Assembly (NCBI GenBank): GCA_015295905.1
Contig: DVEB01000267.1
Location: 1-60,890 of the forward strand
Source: Synechococcales cyanobacterium M55_K2018_004
GTDB lineage: Bacteria; Cyanobacteriota; Cyanobacteriia; Elainellales; Elainellaceae
DNA: 60,890 bases
Reading direction: 5' to 3'
The position numbers were made by a program, and so were the translations under genes. The notes beneath the pieces are model-generated. The model ran no database searches. It was given only the letters and a program-made list of their open reading frames with translations, and was not told the origin of the DNA. Positions 25,556 to 33,442 of this stretch are shown piece by piece (within the stretch, counting starts at the first letter, position 1; each line of letters opens with the position of its first letter).

Positions 25556-26421
25556 TGCATCTGCACCTCATCCTGCTATCGCTCATCCTCTGTACTGCTC
25601 TGCGTGCAACCCCGCTGCAGTTGCAGGGAAACACGCTGGCGTGGGCAGTGCGATGGCAACAGGCGATGCTTCGTTTCTTGATACCACCATTGCTACTGTT
25701 TGTCACGGCGATTGCTGTTCTGTGCATGGGGCACCACGGTACTATGCTGGGCCTCAGCGTCGGCTGGCTCGGTTGCCACTTGGCACTTGCTTTTCTGGGC
25801 TGGGCGATCGCGCTACTAGTCTGGCAGTTTTGGCGGGGATGGCGATCGCTCCAACAACTCCAGGCTTATTCCACCCAGAACATCGACAACGCGACAGTCC
25901 ATCTGCTGGAGAGTGCCATCCCCTATGCGGCTCAGGTTGGCTTTTGGCAACCGCGATTAGTGGTCTCCAGCGGTTTCCTCAACGATTTCACACCAGAGCA
26001 AGTGCAGGCAGTCCTGGCTCATGAGCAAGCCCACACTTACTACCGTGACACCTTTTGGTTCTTCTGGTTAGGCTGGTTGCGCCAACTGACTGCCTGGTTG
26101 CCCAACTCCCAGCCCCTTTGGGATGAGTTGCTATTGCTGCGGGAACTGCGGGCCGACCAATGGGCGGCTCAACGCGTTGACCCACTCCTGTTGGCCGAGA
26201 CCTTACTCAAAATGGTGAACCCCCCGGCACTCCCTAGTCAGGATTGGTGTGCTGCCTTTGGCACAGCGGCGGTGAGCGATCGCTTAGACCAGCGAATCAA
26301 TGCACTGCTGCAAGAATCCACGCTGCCTGAAGCACAGCCAGTTATTCAGATTGACCTAATAGGTTGGTTGCATCTTTTTATGGTCTTTGCACCACTGCTC
26401 ACCCTAGCTCTACACCACTGA
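25555..26421 (+). CDS. petP: M56 (BlaR1-like) membrane metalloprotease, probable PetP
   Basis: 288 residues, with two N-terminal membrane helices (about 1-20 and 38-60), a third near 65-92, a zinc protease motif HEQAH (H156, E157, H160) and a C-terminal membrane helix (about 270-288). It lacks a sensor penicillin-binding domain, as expected for PetP rather than BlaR1. Proposed role: copper-dependent cleavage or removal of the partner repressor. Overlaps the upstream gene by one base (TAATG). A third glutamate ligand is likely in LRELRADQWAAQ. Confidence 0.85.
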   Translation: MHLHLILLSLILCTALRATPLQLQGNTLAWAVRWQQAMLRFLIPPLLLFVTAIAVLCMGHHGTMLGLSVGWLGCHLALAFLGWAIALLVWQFWRGWRSLQQLQAYSTQNIDNATVHLLESAIPYAAQVGFWQPRLVVSSGFLNDFTPEQVQAVLAHEQAHTYYRDTFWFFWLGWLRQLTAWLPNSQPLWDELLLLRELRADQWAAQRVDPLLLAETLLKMVNPPALPSQDWCAAFGTAAVSDRLDQRINALLQESTLPEAQPVIQIDLIGWLHLFMVFAPLLTLALHH

Positions 26422-26442
26422 GGGACTGGCGTGCAGATCAAA

Positions 26443-26504
26443 TAAGGGTTTGGGGCACAGCACCGGGCGCCATGCCCCAAAACCCGCTTAACCAGAACTG
26501 ACAT
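26443..26504. repeat. Family A fragment (right half)
   Basis: Hairpin 2 (GGGTTTGGGGCA.../...TGCCCCAAAACCC) and decayed end CCAGAACTGACATG, in the tail-to-tail gap between petP and the CBS-CP12 gene. Confidence 0.7.
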
Positions 26505-26551
26505 GACATCGTGTCCTCGGTGGCCATCAAGAATGGGCAAGCTCAGCGAGG

Positions 26552-27163
26552 CTAGACCTCGTACATGCGGGCCTCCAGGGCTTCAGGAAACTCTTCACAG
26601 TACTGCTCAAAGGCTGTTTTTTCGGGTCGTTCGGCCCGCTGATGGGCGGCCTCTGCCTGTAGTTCTTCCACCGTTTCCCAGGCAATCATACACTCTGTAG
26701 ACGTTGCTCCATACTGGGCACAGGTTTCGCGGGCAGCGATAATTGCCTGCTGAATACGTTCCTCCAGCTTGAGGGCTGGGGGTGCTTCGATCAAATTGCC
26801 CTTGATCAAAATATCGGTCATCGAAATGGCACCAATCAGCTGCTCTTGAATCACTGGTGCACAGTGGATCCCTGTGTTCGCAAACAATCGCGCCACGTAT
26901 TCAATCCCCAAGTTGGGATTCACCACAATGCAAGGCTTCGACATGATCTCGAAAACTCGGGTCGTGTGGGGGTTTTTGCCATACGCAATGACCTTGGTAA
27001 TCACATCCGTTTCTGTCACAATGCCGTAGGCGTCCTCGTCATGCCGCCGCTCCACAATCAGATAGCGCGAACCTGTTTCGTTCATGCGGGCGATCGCCTT
27101 TGCCACGGTTTCAGACCCACGAATCAGCCCTACATCCCGCACCATCACGTCGCTTGCTTTCAT
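26552..27163 (-). CDS. CBS-CP12 fusion protein
   Basis: 203 residues: two CBS motifs (about 1-130; KASDVMVRDVG, RYLIVERRHDEDAYGIVTET, EIMSKPCIVVNPN, GAISMTDILIKG) fused to a CP12 domain (about 133-203). CP12 is the redox scaffold that sequesters GAPDH and phosphoribulokinase in the dark; CBS pairs bind adenine nucleotides. The fusion, known from cyanobacteria including Microcystis, should couple energy charge to Calvin-cycle control. The CP12 N-terminal Cys pair (ETCAQYGATSTEC) and the core WETVEELQAEAAHQR are intact. In the C-terminal pair the second Cys is Ala (YCEEFPEALEARMYE). ATG 27163 has an AGGAG ribosome-binding site. Confidence 0.93.
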   Translation of the reverse strand: MKASDVMVRDVGLIRGSETVAKAIARMNETGSRYLIVERRHDEDAYGIVTETDVITKVIAYGKNPHTTRVFEIMSKPCIVVNPNLGIEYVARLFANTGIHCAPVIQEQLIGAISMTDILIKGNLIEAPPALKLEERIQQAIIAARETCAQYGATSTECMIAWETVEELQAEAAHQRAERPEKTAFEQYCEEFPEALEARMYEV

Positions 27164-27541
27164 CTCGTCACTCCTACCACCAAAACATGAATGCTGTAAT
27201 ACAGCACTAAGATAACCTGAATTTGCCAAACGATTCGTGTGCTAAAGTTCACGCTATTGTTATCACTTGGAGTCTGCACTCAAGCGCCTCGATCATCCTG
27301 AAACAGGAGGCCCATTGTCCTGCATGCGCTACAAAACCGAGCACACAAAGGGATTTTGCAGCACGCTCAGGACAGTCCCCGTACTAGTTTAACTCACTCA
27401 AACAATCACATTTGGATGCAGCAATGCCTAGGACAGTTAGGCTAAAGTCCAGTCTCTCTCAGCAATGCTCATTTTGAATGTCTGATGTGATTTTCATCCT
27501 AAGAATTGCTGAGTATTTCTTGATGGAGGGGAGCGATCGCC
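27164..27541. other. Divergent promoter region, 378 bp
   Basis: Lies between the divergent CBS-CP12 and histidine-phosphatase genes. No repeat, palindrome or RNA gene is recognisable. It should carry both promoters, but I cannot place -35/-10 boxes with confidence. Confidence 0.4.
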
Positions 27542-28297
27542 ATGAAATTGCTAAAGTTGATGTTTGTCCGCCATGCCCAGTCAGTGGGCAACCAGCAGAA
27601 GCGGATGCAGGGCTGGGGCGAGTTTCCCCTCAGCGACGAGGGCAGGGGACAGGCCGAAAAATTGGCACAACGGTTGCTGGCGGAAGCATGGCACCCCACG
27701 CACATCTACAGCAGTCCTCTCAAACGAGCTGCCCAGACTGCCGAAATTTTGCTAGCCCGTTTTCTAGCAGAGCCGTTGCCTGCGGCAGTGAGCGACTTGG
27801 TAGATGGTGAAATTGATGCACCGTTCGATGTACTGACGCGCTGGGGCGATCGCTCTGAAATTCAGGTCACCTACGCCGATGAACTCAAGGAGTTTCAGAA
27901 TGGCATCCTGACCGGACTCACTTGGGCAGAAGCACGCTCCCAGTATCCTGAGCTATGTGAACGACTGGAAGCTTCCCCCGACTGGATCCAGATTCCTGGT
28001 GCCGAAAGCCTGCACGATGCCCGCAGTCGTGCCCAACGATTTATCCACCAAGTGATCCACCAACACAGCGGCGGAGACTGTGTGTTGGTGGTAACCCATA
28101 GCTGGATCCTGCAACACCTGATCGCCGAACTTCTGGGCAGCGATCGCTCCTGGCGCATTCCTGCCCGGAATACTGCGTTGTTTGAGTTCTGGATTGAGCG
28201 ATCGCGTTGGCCTAAGAATGATCACAATCGGTTCAATACCGATCTGTGGCAGATCCGCCGCTTCAACGACCACCAACACCTGCTCCTGCCAGGGTGA
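27542..28297 (+). CDS. Histidine phosphatase superfamily protein (phosphoglycerate-mutase-like)
   Basis: 251 residues. The catalytic phospho-histidine motif is at the N-terminus (FVRHAQSVGN, H11), with the second catalytic histidine in VVTHSWILQH and the proton-donor region DGEIDAPFD. A cobalamin-type phosphatase, a GpmB-like phosphatase or a sugar-phosphate phosphatase are alternatives; sequence alone does not decide. ATG 27542 is preceded by a purine-rich GGAGGGGAG. It ends 1 bp before a family D remnant. Confidence 0.85.
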   Translation: MKLLKLMFVRHAQSVGNQQKRMQGWGEFPLSDEGRGQAEKLAQRLLAEAWHPTHIYSSPLKRAAQTAEILLARFLAEPLPAAVSDLVDGEIDAPFDVLTRWGDRSEIQVTYADELKEFQNGILTGLTWAEARSQYPELCERLEASPDWIQIPGAESLHDARSRAQRFIHQVIHQHSGGDCVLVVTHSWILQHLIAELLGSDRSWRIPARNTALFEFWIERSRWPKNDHNRFNTDLWQIRRFNDHQHLLLPG

Positions 28298-28330
28298 TAC
28301 CGACTCCGTCGGTGGTTGAGTCGGTTGTCA
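28296..28330. repeat. Family D fragment (reverse orientation)
   Basis: ATACCGACTCCGTCGG...GAGTCGGTTTG-like core only, overlapping the stop of the phosphatase gene. Confidence 0.6.
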
Positions 28331-28350
28331 ATGGAGCAATTTTCAGCGTC

Positions 28351-28434
28351 GCTTAATCCAAATATGATTTTTTGAGTCAGGGGCACACTCCGTACATTCC
28401 TCACTCAAAAAATCATTGCTTCAATCAGCAACGC
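28351..28434. repeat. Family B palindromic element, copy 2
   Basis: Shares TAATCCAAATATGATTTTTTGA and AATCATTGC...AATCAGCAACGCC flanks with copy 1 at 4632-4715. Only the outer arm GATTTTTTGAGT/ACTCAAAAAATC is complementary here; the centre has diverged. Confidence 0.7.
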
Positions 28435-28466
28435 CCAATTTTCTTTTCTATTATCTTCTATAGGCC

Positions 28467-29117
28467 ATGGGTTATTTTTATCAACAAAACAATGTTTTTC
28501 CCATTGCTTATCTCAATGATTTGCGTGGTGCAATTCTGTCCTGCCCATATTTCACAGTCAATAATTTAAACCGTGACTTTGTGGGCACACGTGGCTTTTC
28601 GGTTGTTTTTCGGCGATCGCACCTTGCTCAAGTCGAGCGGCAGTTTCCTTACTTCAAACCCTACTTAGAAACAGCCCTGCTGCAAAACTGTAATGCCTTT
28701 TATCTCAACCCCCTCATGCTTCAGCAGGGATCCCGCGTCGATCCGCACATCGATCGGTCGCTGCGTTCCTACTGCAAAACGGTTGAGCCACCTGCCATGG
28801 TGAGCGTTCTTTACGTGCAGGTGCCCCCCGATTTGCAGGGTGGCGAGTTAGTCTTGCGCAATCACCGTCAGCAAATCGCCCAGATCAAGCCGCAGGTCAA
28901 TACCCTGGTATCTTTTCAGGGAGATCTGACCCATGCAGTCAATGCAGTCGCAGGCACGGGGCAGCGGCTGAGCTTAGTCTGTGAGCAATACAGCCTAGAG
29001 GAAGCAGTGTTGCAGGAGATTCCAGAATTTACCGTCGAGTCGAGAGCGGCGATCGCAAAAGTCCCAGACCAGCATTGCCGCCATCGCAAGTCAAGGTCGG
29101 CAGACTCCAAACGGTGA
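28467..29117 (+). CDS. 2-oxoglutarate/Fe(II)-dependent oxygenase
   Basis: 216 residues in the prolyl-4-hydroxylase-like (2OG-FeII_Oxy) fold. The facial triad is visible: H94-x-D96 in DPHIDRS and H156 in GDLTHAV, with the 2-oxoglutarate-binding Arg at R167 (GQRLSLV). No signal peptide. The substrate is unknown; a protein, peptide or small metabolite is possible. It begins 30 bp after a family B element. The C-terminal 25 residues are basic (HCRHRKSRSADSKR), unusual for the family. Confidence 0.85.
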   Translation: MGYFYQQNNVFPIAYLNDLRGAILSCPYFTVNNLNRDFVGTRGFSVVFRRSHLAQVERQFPYFKPYLETALLQNCNAFYLNPLMLQQGSRVDPHIDRSLRSYCKTVEPPAMVSVLYVQVPPDLQGGELVLRNHRQQIAQIKPQVNTLVSFQGDLTHAVNAVAGTGQRLSLVCEQYSLEEAVLQEIPEFTVESRAAIAKVPDQHCRHRKSRSADSKR

Positions 29118-29219
29118 TGATACCGTGAAATCACAATTTCTTCGGCAGCTTGGAGATTGAGTCAGGGAGGCCAATATTCCTGCCGAGTCGCCTGATCTAT
29201 AGCGCTATACAGCTAGGTT

Positions 29220-29301
29220 AACGTGAATTCGGAACAGCAAGGGTTTGGGGGCACCGCGCCGGGCGCGGTGCCCCCAAACCCTCTTAACCCGAACTGACGT
29301 T
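29220..29301. mobile_element. Family A element (82 bp, hairpin 1 deleted) with 7-bp direct repeat
   Basis: AACGTGAATTCGG end, truncated hairpin 1 (AACAGCAAGGG only), intact hairpin 2 (GGGTTTGGGGGCACCGCGCC.../...), CCGAACTGACGTT end. TAGGTTA flanks both ACGT termini. It sits inside the tail of a family C element. Confidence 0.85.
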
Positions 29302-29362
29302 AGGTTAGGACAACGGTTTCCATAAAAAACGTTTGACATCATGAGCGCATAGCGCCATAAAA
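29302..29362. repeat. Family C element (reverse), split by family A
   Basis: Reads in reverse as TTTATGGCGCTATGCGCTCATGATG, then AAACG...CCGTTGTCCTAACCT, matching the head and tail of other family C copies, with the hairpin reduced. The family A copy at 29220 interrupts its tail. Confidence 0.65.
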
Positions 29363-29374
29363 TTCACCGCTCCC

Positions 29375-30505
29375 TCAAGCAGGAGTAATATCACGTCGCC
29401 ATACCCTTCCATTTGAACCATGAATAAATTCGGGCAAGGTACTTTGATCAACCACTGCCATTGACTTTGCATTGTATGTAGTGTAAACCGTGTCTGCTGC
29501 GGCCAAGTTCACATCAATGACTGTCAGTGTCTTCATGGCAGGCAGGTCACTCCCAATCAACGGTCGCATCCCACTGCCCAAAATGCCGCAGTGTAAGGTT
29601 TGTAGCTTGCCGACATGACCAGGATAGTAGGCGTGATGATGGCCGCTGATGTAGGTGTGGACGTTGTATTGCTCTAGCAGCGATCGCAATTCCTCGGCAT
29701 TGTCCAGGTACTCGCCTGCGTCTTCTCGACCGACAGCGATCGCATACAACGGCAGATGACCGATCACCATCCGCAGCTTGGCAGCCTGGGCCGTGGCAGA
29801 GGCTAAACTCTGCTCAACCCAGGCCAGTTGCTCTGCCGGAATTTTTGCGGTCGAAGCATCCCATACTAAGAAAAATAAGCCATTCTGCTCGAAACTGTAG
29901 TAGAAGGGAAAACCAGCGCGATCGACAAACTTCACCCCTGGATTGTGCTTGGCGTCGCGCCAGTAGGCGGCGGCTAAGTCGCGCTCCTGGGCAAACAGAA
30001 AATTCCCCTTCAGGGAAAGTGCCCCCGATGCATCATGGTTCCCCAACGTAAAGCCATAGGGAATGTTGGCCGCACGCAGAGGAGCCGCAATATGGACATC
30101 AAAGGCTGCCCACATGGCTCGAATTTGCGCTGCGGTGAGGGAGGGTTTTTGCCCCGCCACCATGTCGCCACCACACAGTACTAGATCGGGACGCCAACTG
30201 GGGATGAGGGCGATCGCCCGGTCCACCTCTGGTTCGTATTCGGTCGAACCATACTGACTGTTAAGGTCGCTAATCACAACCAAGCGCACATCCCCCCTGG
30301 GGGGGTTCACAATCCCTGCCTCAGCTAACTGGTCAAAGGGAGAGGCAGGAGTAGGGAGGGGGGCTGGTGAGGGAACTGCTGTGACCGGCGTCACAGAGGG
30401 AGATTGATGAGCTGTTGGCAAGGGCGTGACGCAGGACGATAACACACTCCCGCCTAGCGCTCCTAACCCCCATAAAAGTTGTCGTCGCCGTAATCTCATG
30501 CCCAT
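29375..30505 (-). CDS. Metallophosphoesterase lipoprotein
   Basis: About 376 residues. The N-terminus MGMRLRRRQLLWGLGALGG then SVLSSC has a twin-arginine-like RRR and a lipobox ending in Cys25, so it is probably a Tat-exported lipoprotein. A Pro/Thr linker precedes the calcineurin-like phosphoesterase domain with all five motifs: ISDLNSQ, CGGDMV, LGNHDA, IGHLPL and SGHHHAYY. It would hydrolyse phosphomono- or diesters outside the cytoplasm. Start could also be ATG 30499. Confidence 0.88.
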   Translation of the reverse strand: MGMRLRRRQLLWGLGALGGSVLSSCVTPLPTAHQSPSVTPVTAVPSPAPLPTPASPFDQLAEAGIVNPPRGDVRLVVISDLNSQYGSTEYEPEVDRAIALIPSWRPDLVLCGGDMVAGQKPSLTAAQIRAMWAAFDVHIAAPLRAANIPYGFTLGNHDASGALSLKGNFLFAQERDLAAAYWRDAKHNPGVKFVDRAGFPFYYSFEQNGLFFLVWDASTAKIPAEQLAWVEQSLASATAQAAKLRMVIGHLPLYAIAVGREDAGEYLDNAEELRSLLEQYNVHTYISGHHHAYYPGHVGKLQTLHCGILGSGMRPLIGSDLPAMKTLTVIDVNLAAADTVYTTYNAKSMAVVDQSTLPEFIHGSNGRVWRRDITPA

Positions 30506-30544
30506 CACACCCGTTGACTAGAGGTTTTCTGAGACGTTAATGAC

Positions 30545-31042
30545 TCACGCATCAACCATGGTAAAGGTAATGCCATAGAGGCTAGATAAATCACAGGTTT
30601 CATGATCTACGACATTGGTGTCTGCCAGTTCAAGGTTGTAGAAATCCACGTAGTCAAAGTCAAAGTAGGGACCAGCGTGCCAGGTGCCCAGGTGCAATTT
30701 GACAAAGCAATTGCCTGGAATCCGAAAGGCTGCGATCGCCCCTAGTTCGGGCTTCGCTGCCTGACTGGGCGGAGCCACTCCCAAAAACCACTCCTTGCCC
30801 TCCAGTGATCCCAGGCATTGGGTGCAGTGTTGGTGGCGGGTAATGCGCCAGAATTGCCGTCCCCGCTGGCGCAACCGCATGATGTAGAAGCGCGGCGTCC
30901 CTCGGTCTAACACAAGTTGGGCATCTTCCTGGTCAAAGGGTTTGCCATCAACCGATGCGGTGATGACTTGCCCGTAAGGACGAAAGTTTTCAGGCGTAAT
31001 TGGCTGTAATGGCAGCGATCGCACGGAAGGAGTAGAGGTCAT
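30545..31042 (-). CDS. Ureidoglycolate lyase family protein
   Basis: 165 residues of the ureidoglycolate lyase (AllA) cupin-like family: LQPITPENFRPYGQVI at the start, then a central block of basic and aromatic residues (RQFWRITRHQHCTQCLGS) and KLHLGTWHAGPYFD, containing the expected active-site His. In purine breakdown the enzyme splits ureidoglycolate into glyoxylate and urea. No other allantoin gene is nearby, so the physiological role is uncertain. ATG 31042 was chosen; the extension to 31180 is non-conserved. It starts 37 bp upstream (in gene order) of the phosphoesterase lipoprotein, so both may share a transcript. Confidence 0.82.
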   Translation of the reverse strand: MTSTPSVRSLPLQPITPENFRPYGQVITASVDGKPFDQEDAQLVLDRGTPRFYIMRLRQRGRQFWRITRHQHCTQCLGSLEGKEWFLGVAPPSQAAKPELGAIAAFRIPGNCFVKLHLGTWHAGPYFDFDYVDFYNLELADTNVVDHETCDLSSLYGITFTMVDA

Positions 31043-31217
31043 AGCAGCAAAGCAGTGGGGATGGCGCAGAGACAAAACCAAAACAGGTGAAAGCTCATTC
31101 CAAAACCTAGAGCGACAGATGAGAGAGGAAGAGAGCATTGCCCCCTGATGGGGGACGTTGTTCCCCACTCCACCTGCCATACGATCGGTCGTACGGGTTT
31201 ATGGAATCGCCAGAGTT

Positions 31218-31331
31218 GATCTATAGCGTTTCTGGCGCTAGCGAAGTACGGGGGTGCAGGGGGCATCGCTCCCTGCGTGGGGGTTCTGCCTCCACGCCCC
31301 TGCACTTCGCCCAAGTGAAAACCGCTATCAA
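31218..31331. repeat. Nested palindromic element (about 110 bp)
   Basis: Outer arms CTATAGCGTTT.../...AAAACCGCTAT, middle arms GCGAAGTACGGGGGTGCAGG.../...CCCCTGCACTTCGC, inner arms GGGGGCATCGCTCCCTGCGTGGGG. Present once in the window. The 532-bp gap 31043-31574 has otherwise only the hairpin at 31511. Confidence 0.7.
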
Positions 31332-31510
31332 ACCACACCAGAAGCCCAAAATGAGAATGATTGCAGCCATGACTAATGGCTAGAGTTAAGGCTTTAGCAG
31401 TCAAGCCTGTGCAGGAGCGATCGCACCAATGATTGAATCAATTGCGATTGATTTGGTCAACCTTAAATTCTTAAAATTTGGATTAAATGGCGCAAAAACC
31501 TAATTAGTGC

Positions 31511-31541
31511 GGCGAAATGCGCTTCGAGAGCGCATTTCGCC
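31511..31541. terminator. Perfect hairpin downstream of gpsA
   Basis: GGCGAAATGCGCT and its exact complement around a TCGAG loop, 33 bp beyond the gpsA stop. No T-run follows in the gpsA direction, so termination is only probable. Confidence 0.5.
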
Positions 31542-31574
31542 ATGCCTCCAGGCAGGATTAGTCCAATCTCCAAG

Positions 31575-32510
31575 TCAACCCCATACTTCAGGTTTCAAAT
31601 CTCGCTCCATCAGAGCCTCCACAGCTTGCTGGGGGGTAATTCTCTGGTTGAGTAACAGGTAAACTTGGAGGGAAATAGGGGTTGGGATGCCTTCCCTCAG
31701 GGCCAAGTCTGCCAGCACGTTGGCAGTATTCACCCCCTCTGCTGTCCCCTCAATTTCATTCAGCACCGCCGTCAGGCTTTTTCCTCGAGCCAACCCAATG
31801 CCAACCTGATAGTTGCGGCTGAGGGGACTGTTGCAGGTTGCCAGCAGATCTCCCAGTCCCGACAACCCCCAGAATGTTTCAGGTTCACCCCCTAAATGAG
31901 TCCCAATCCGAGTAATCTCGGTCAGAGCACGGGTAATCAGGGCTGCCTTGGCGTTCGCTCCCAAGTTCAGTCCATCGCATACGCCAACGGCGATCGCAAT
32001 CACATTTTTGAGGGTGCCGCCCAACTCTGTCCCCACGGGATCACGGTTGGTGTAGACACGAAACCGCTCCGACGCAAAGACCCGCTGGACTCGCTGGGCC
32101 GCTGCCTCGTCATGACTAGAGACCACTGTTGCAGCCGGCAATCCCGCTGCAATCTCCTTCGACAGGTTGGGGCCAGACAGCACCACTAAGGGGTGGTCAG
32201 GGAAGGTCTTCTGCCAAATTTGGGCGGCGGTCATGCCGGTTGCTGGGTCTAGCCCTTTGGTGGCACTGACTAGAATGGTGGAGCTTGGCAGTGACAGTGC
32301 TTTGACCTGCTGGGCTACTTCCGGGACGCCTTTCATGGACACTGCCGACACCAGCAGCGGGGTCTCAGCGATCGCCTCGGCCAAACTCAGCCCCCCTCGC
32401 CGCGACCACAGCCGCACTGTGTGCTGATTGCGGGTTGCCAACATCGCCAACACCGAGCCCCAGGCGCCTGCCCCAAGGACGGTCAAAAGGGTTGAGGGAG
32501 CAGCAGACAT
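31575..32510 (-). CDS. gpsA: Glycerol-3-phosphate dehydrogenase [NAD(P)+]
   Basis: Reduces dihydroxyacetone phosphate to sn-glycerol 3-phosphate for membrane lipid synthesis; cytoplasmic. 311 residues. Rossmann motif TVLGAGAWGSVLA at the N-terminus, then VSATKGLDPATG, the catalytic-lysine region TLKNVIAIAVGVCDGLNLG, and GLGDLLATC near the C-domain. It is somewhat shorter than E. coli GpsA because the loop after LWSRR is reduced, as is common in cyanobacteria. ATG 32510 (MSAAPSTLL) was preferred; the longer frame to 32621 runs through a family D repeat and a 15-bp tandem repeat. Confidence 0.94.
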   Translation of the reverse strand: MSAAPSTLLTVLGAGAWGSVLAMLATRNQHTVRLWSRRGGLSLAEAIAETPLLVSAVSMKGVPEVAQQVKALSLPSSTILVSATKGLDPATGMTAAQIWQKTFPDHPLVVLSGPNLSKEIAAGLPAATVVSSHDEAAAQRVQRVFASERFRVYTNRDPVGTELGGTLKNVIAIAVGVCDGLNLGANAKAALITRALTEITRIGTHLGGEPETFWGLSGLGDLLATCNSPLSRNYQVGIGLARGKSLTAVLNEIEGTAEGVNTANVLADLALREGIPTPISLQVYLLLNQRITPQQAVEALMERDLKPEVWG

Positions 32511-32520
32511 GACCGATACC

Positions 32521-32550
32521 TTTTTAGATTTTGGATTTTTAGATTTTGGA
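32521..32550. repeat. Perfect 15-bp tandem duplication
   Basis: TTTTTAGATTTTGGA twice in succession (32521-32535, 32536-32550), 11 bp before the gpsA start. It lies in the leader region and could affect translation. Confidence 0.9.
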
Positions 32551-32573
32551 TGTGTGATTTGATACAGAATCCA

Positions 32574-32670
32574 TCTGTAAAGTGGCAGTTTATCGTGGTG
32601 TAAAAGGTGTGCTGCGCGCACGTTTTACACCACAACAAGCCGACTCAATAACCGACGGAGTCGATATGAG
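32574..32670. repeat. Family D element, full copy
   Basis: TCTGTAAAGTGGCAGTTTAT, hairpin GTGGTGTAAAA...GCTGCGCGC...TTTTACACCAC, then CCGACTCAATAACCGACGG and GAGTCGATATGAG. The same order is seen at 37096-37206 and 56486-56578. Confidence 0.85.
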
Positions 32671-32775
32671 ATGGCAGCCGTCTGATGGTGCCATGCATCC
32701 GATGGGCTGTTTGCCTCATCCTGTGTGGGTATGAGCAGACTCCCATCGGCCCTTCTCGCTGGGCGCAGTGTGCTT

Positions 32776-32958
32776 TCAGTGAGCAATCTTCAGGCCATCA
32801 ACCATCGGCATGAACAGTGACAAAAGTACAGACAAATCGACTGGAGCAGGTACCATTTCTCCCCGAAAGTCGAGCAGTTGCACCAGCAGCAGGTAGGCAA
32901 TACTGAGCAGGAGCGCGATCGCCCCGGTCACAATCGCTATAAGTTTCGATCGTCCCAT
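32776..32958 (-). CDS. Small single-pass membrane protein, 60 residues
   Basis: Begins MGRSKLIAIVTGAIALLLSI, with one membrane helix (about 6-27), then LLDFRGEMVPAPVDLS and a second weakly hydrophobic stretch. Small proteins with this N-terminus and DFRGEMVPAP motif recur in cyanobacteria as far as I recall; the function is unknown. The start at 32958 drops a poor MCP extension. Upstream of it (32959-33442) runs the 484-bp gap before gvpA. Confidence 0.6.
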   Translation of the reverse strand: MGRSKLIAIVTGAIALLLSIAYLLLVQLLDFRGEMVPAPVDLSVLLSLFMPMVDGLKIAH

Positions 32959-33442
32959 CGGACACACCAGTTGAGCAAGTTTCCTCTCTATTCTTCCAGA
33001 GTTTTTGTCGTCCTGACATCGTCCCTAGATGTTGGATGATCTGTTTTGCTTCGGAGCATCCGATTAAAGCGCTAGAGACTTTGTGCTCATGGCATTCTCG
33101 CCGTTGATCGACTCTACTTTTTATGGCGTTTTGAGATATTCGGGTTAGTTCCTTTTTTTTGACGGGAAAGATAGACTCATGCACCCCAAAGGAACGTGAA
33201 TTCAACCAACACTCTTCCGGATGGGGGATGCAATGTCTGTTTACAGAGCGCGGAGCCTGTTGCACATTTTATCTCCGTATTCTCCGTAGATGTAAGAAGC
33301 TTCTCCAAAGAATTTCCGCAATTTTGCTGGCAGTTTGTCCAACGCATCTGTCTATTCTTTGTGAAGGAAGCGCTCTCCTCTGTATTTTCCTCTGGAAAGA
33401 CAGGCAGTAAACCCAACCCTATCAAGCATTAGGTGAAACATC
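32959..33442. other. Upstream region of the gas vesicle cluster
   Basis: 484 bp holding the gvpA promoter and leader. No family A-E repeat is present. A ribosome-binding-site-like AGGTGA at 33431 precedes the gvpA ATG. I cannot place the promoter with confidence. Confidence 0.5.

Noticed and set aside
25555-26421. Beta-lactam sensor BlaR1
   Set aside because: The C-terminal penicillin-binding sensor domain is absent; PetP-type architecture fits better.
27478-27810. 110-codon ORF overlapping the histidine phosphatase
   Set aside because: It overlaps the phosphatase gene in another frame; the phosphatase has full catalytic motifs.
32511-32621. N-terminal extension of GpsA (RAAHLLHHDKLPLYR...)
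   Set aside because: It is a translation of the family D repeat; the same peptide appears at 56700-56735 with no gene. The true start is 32510.
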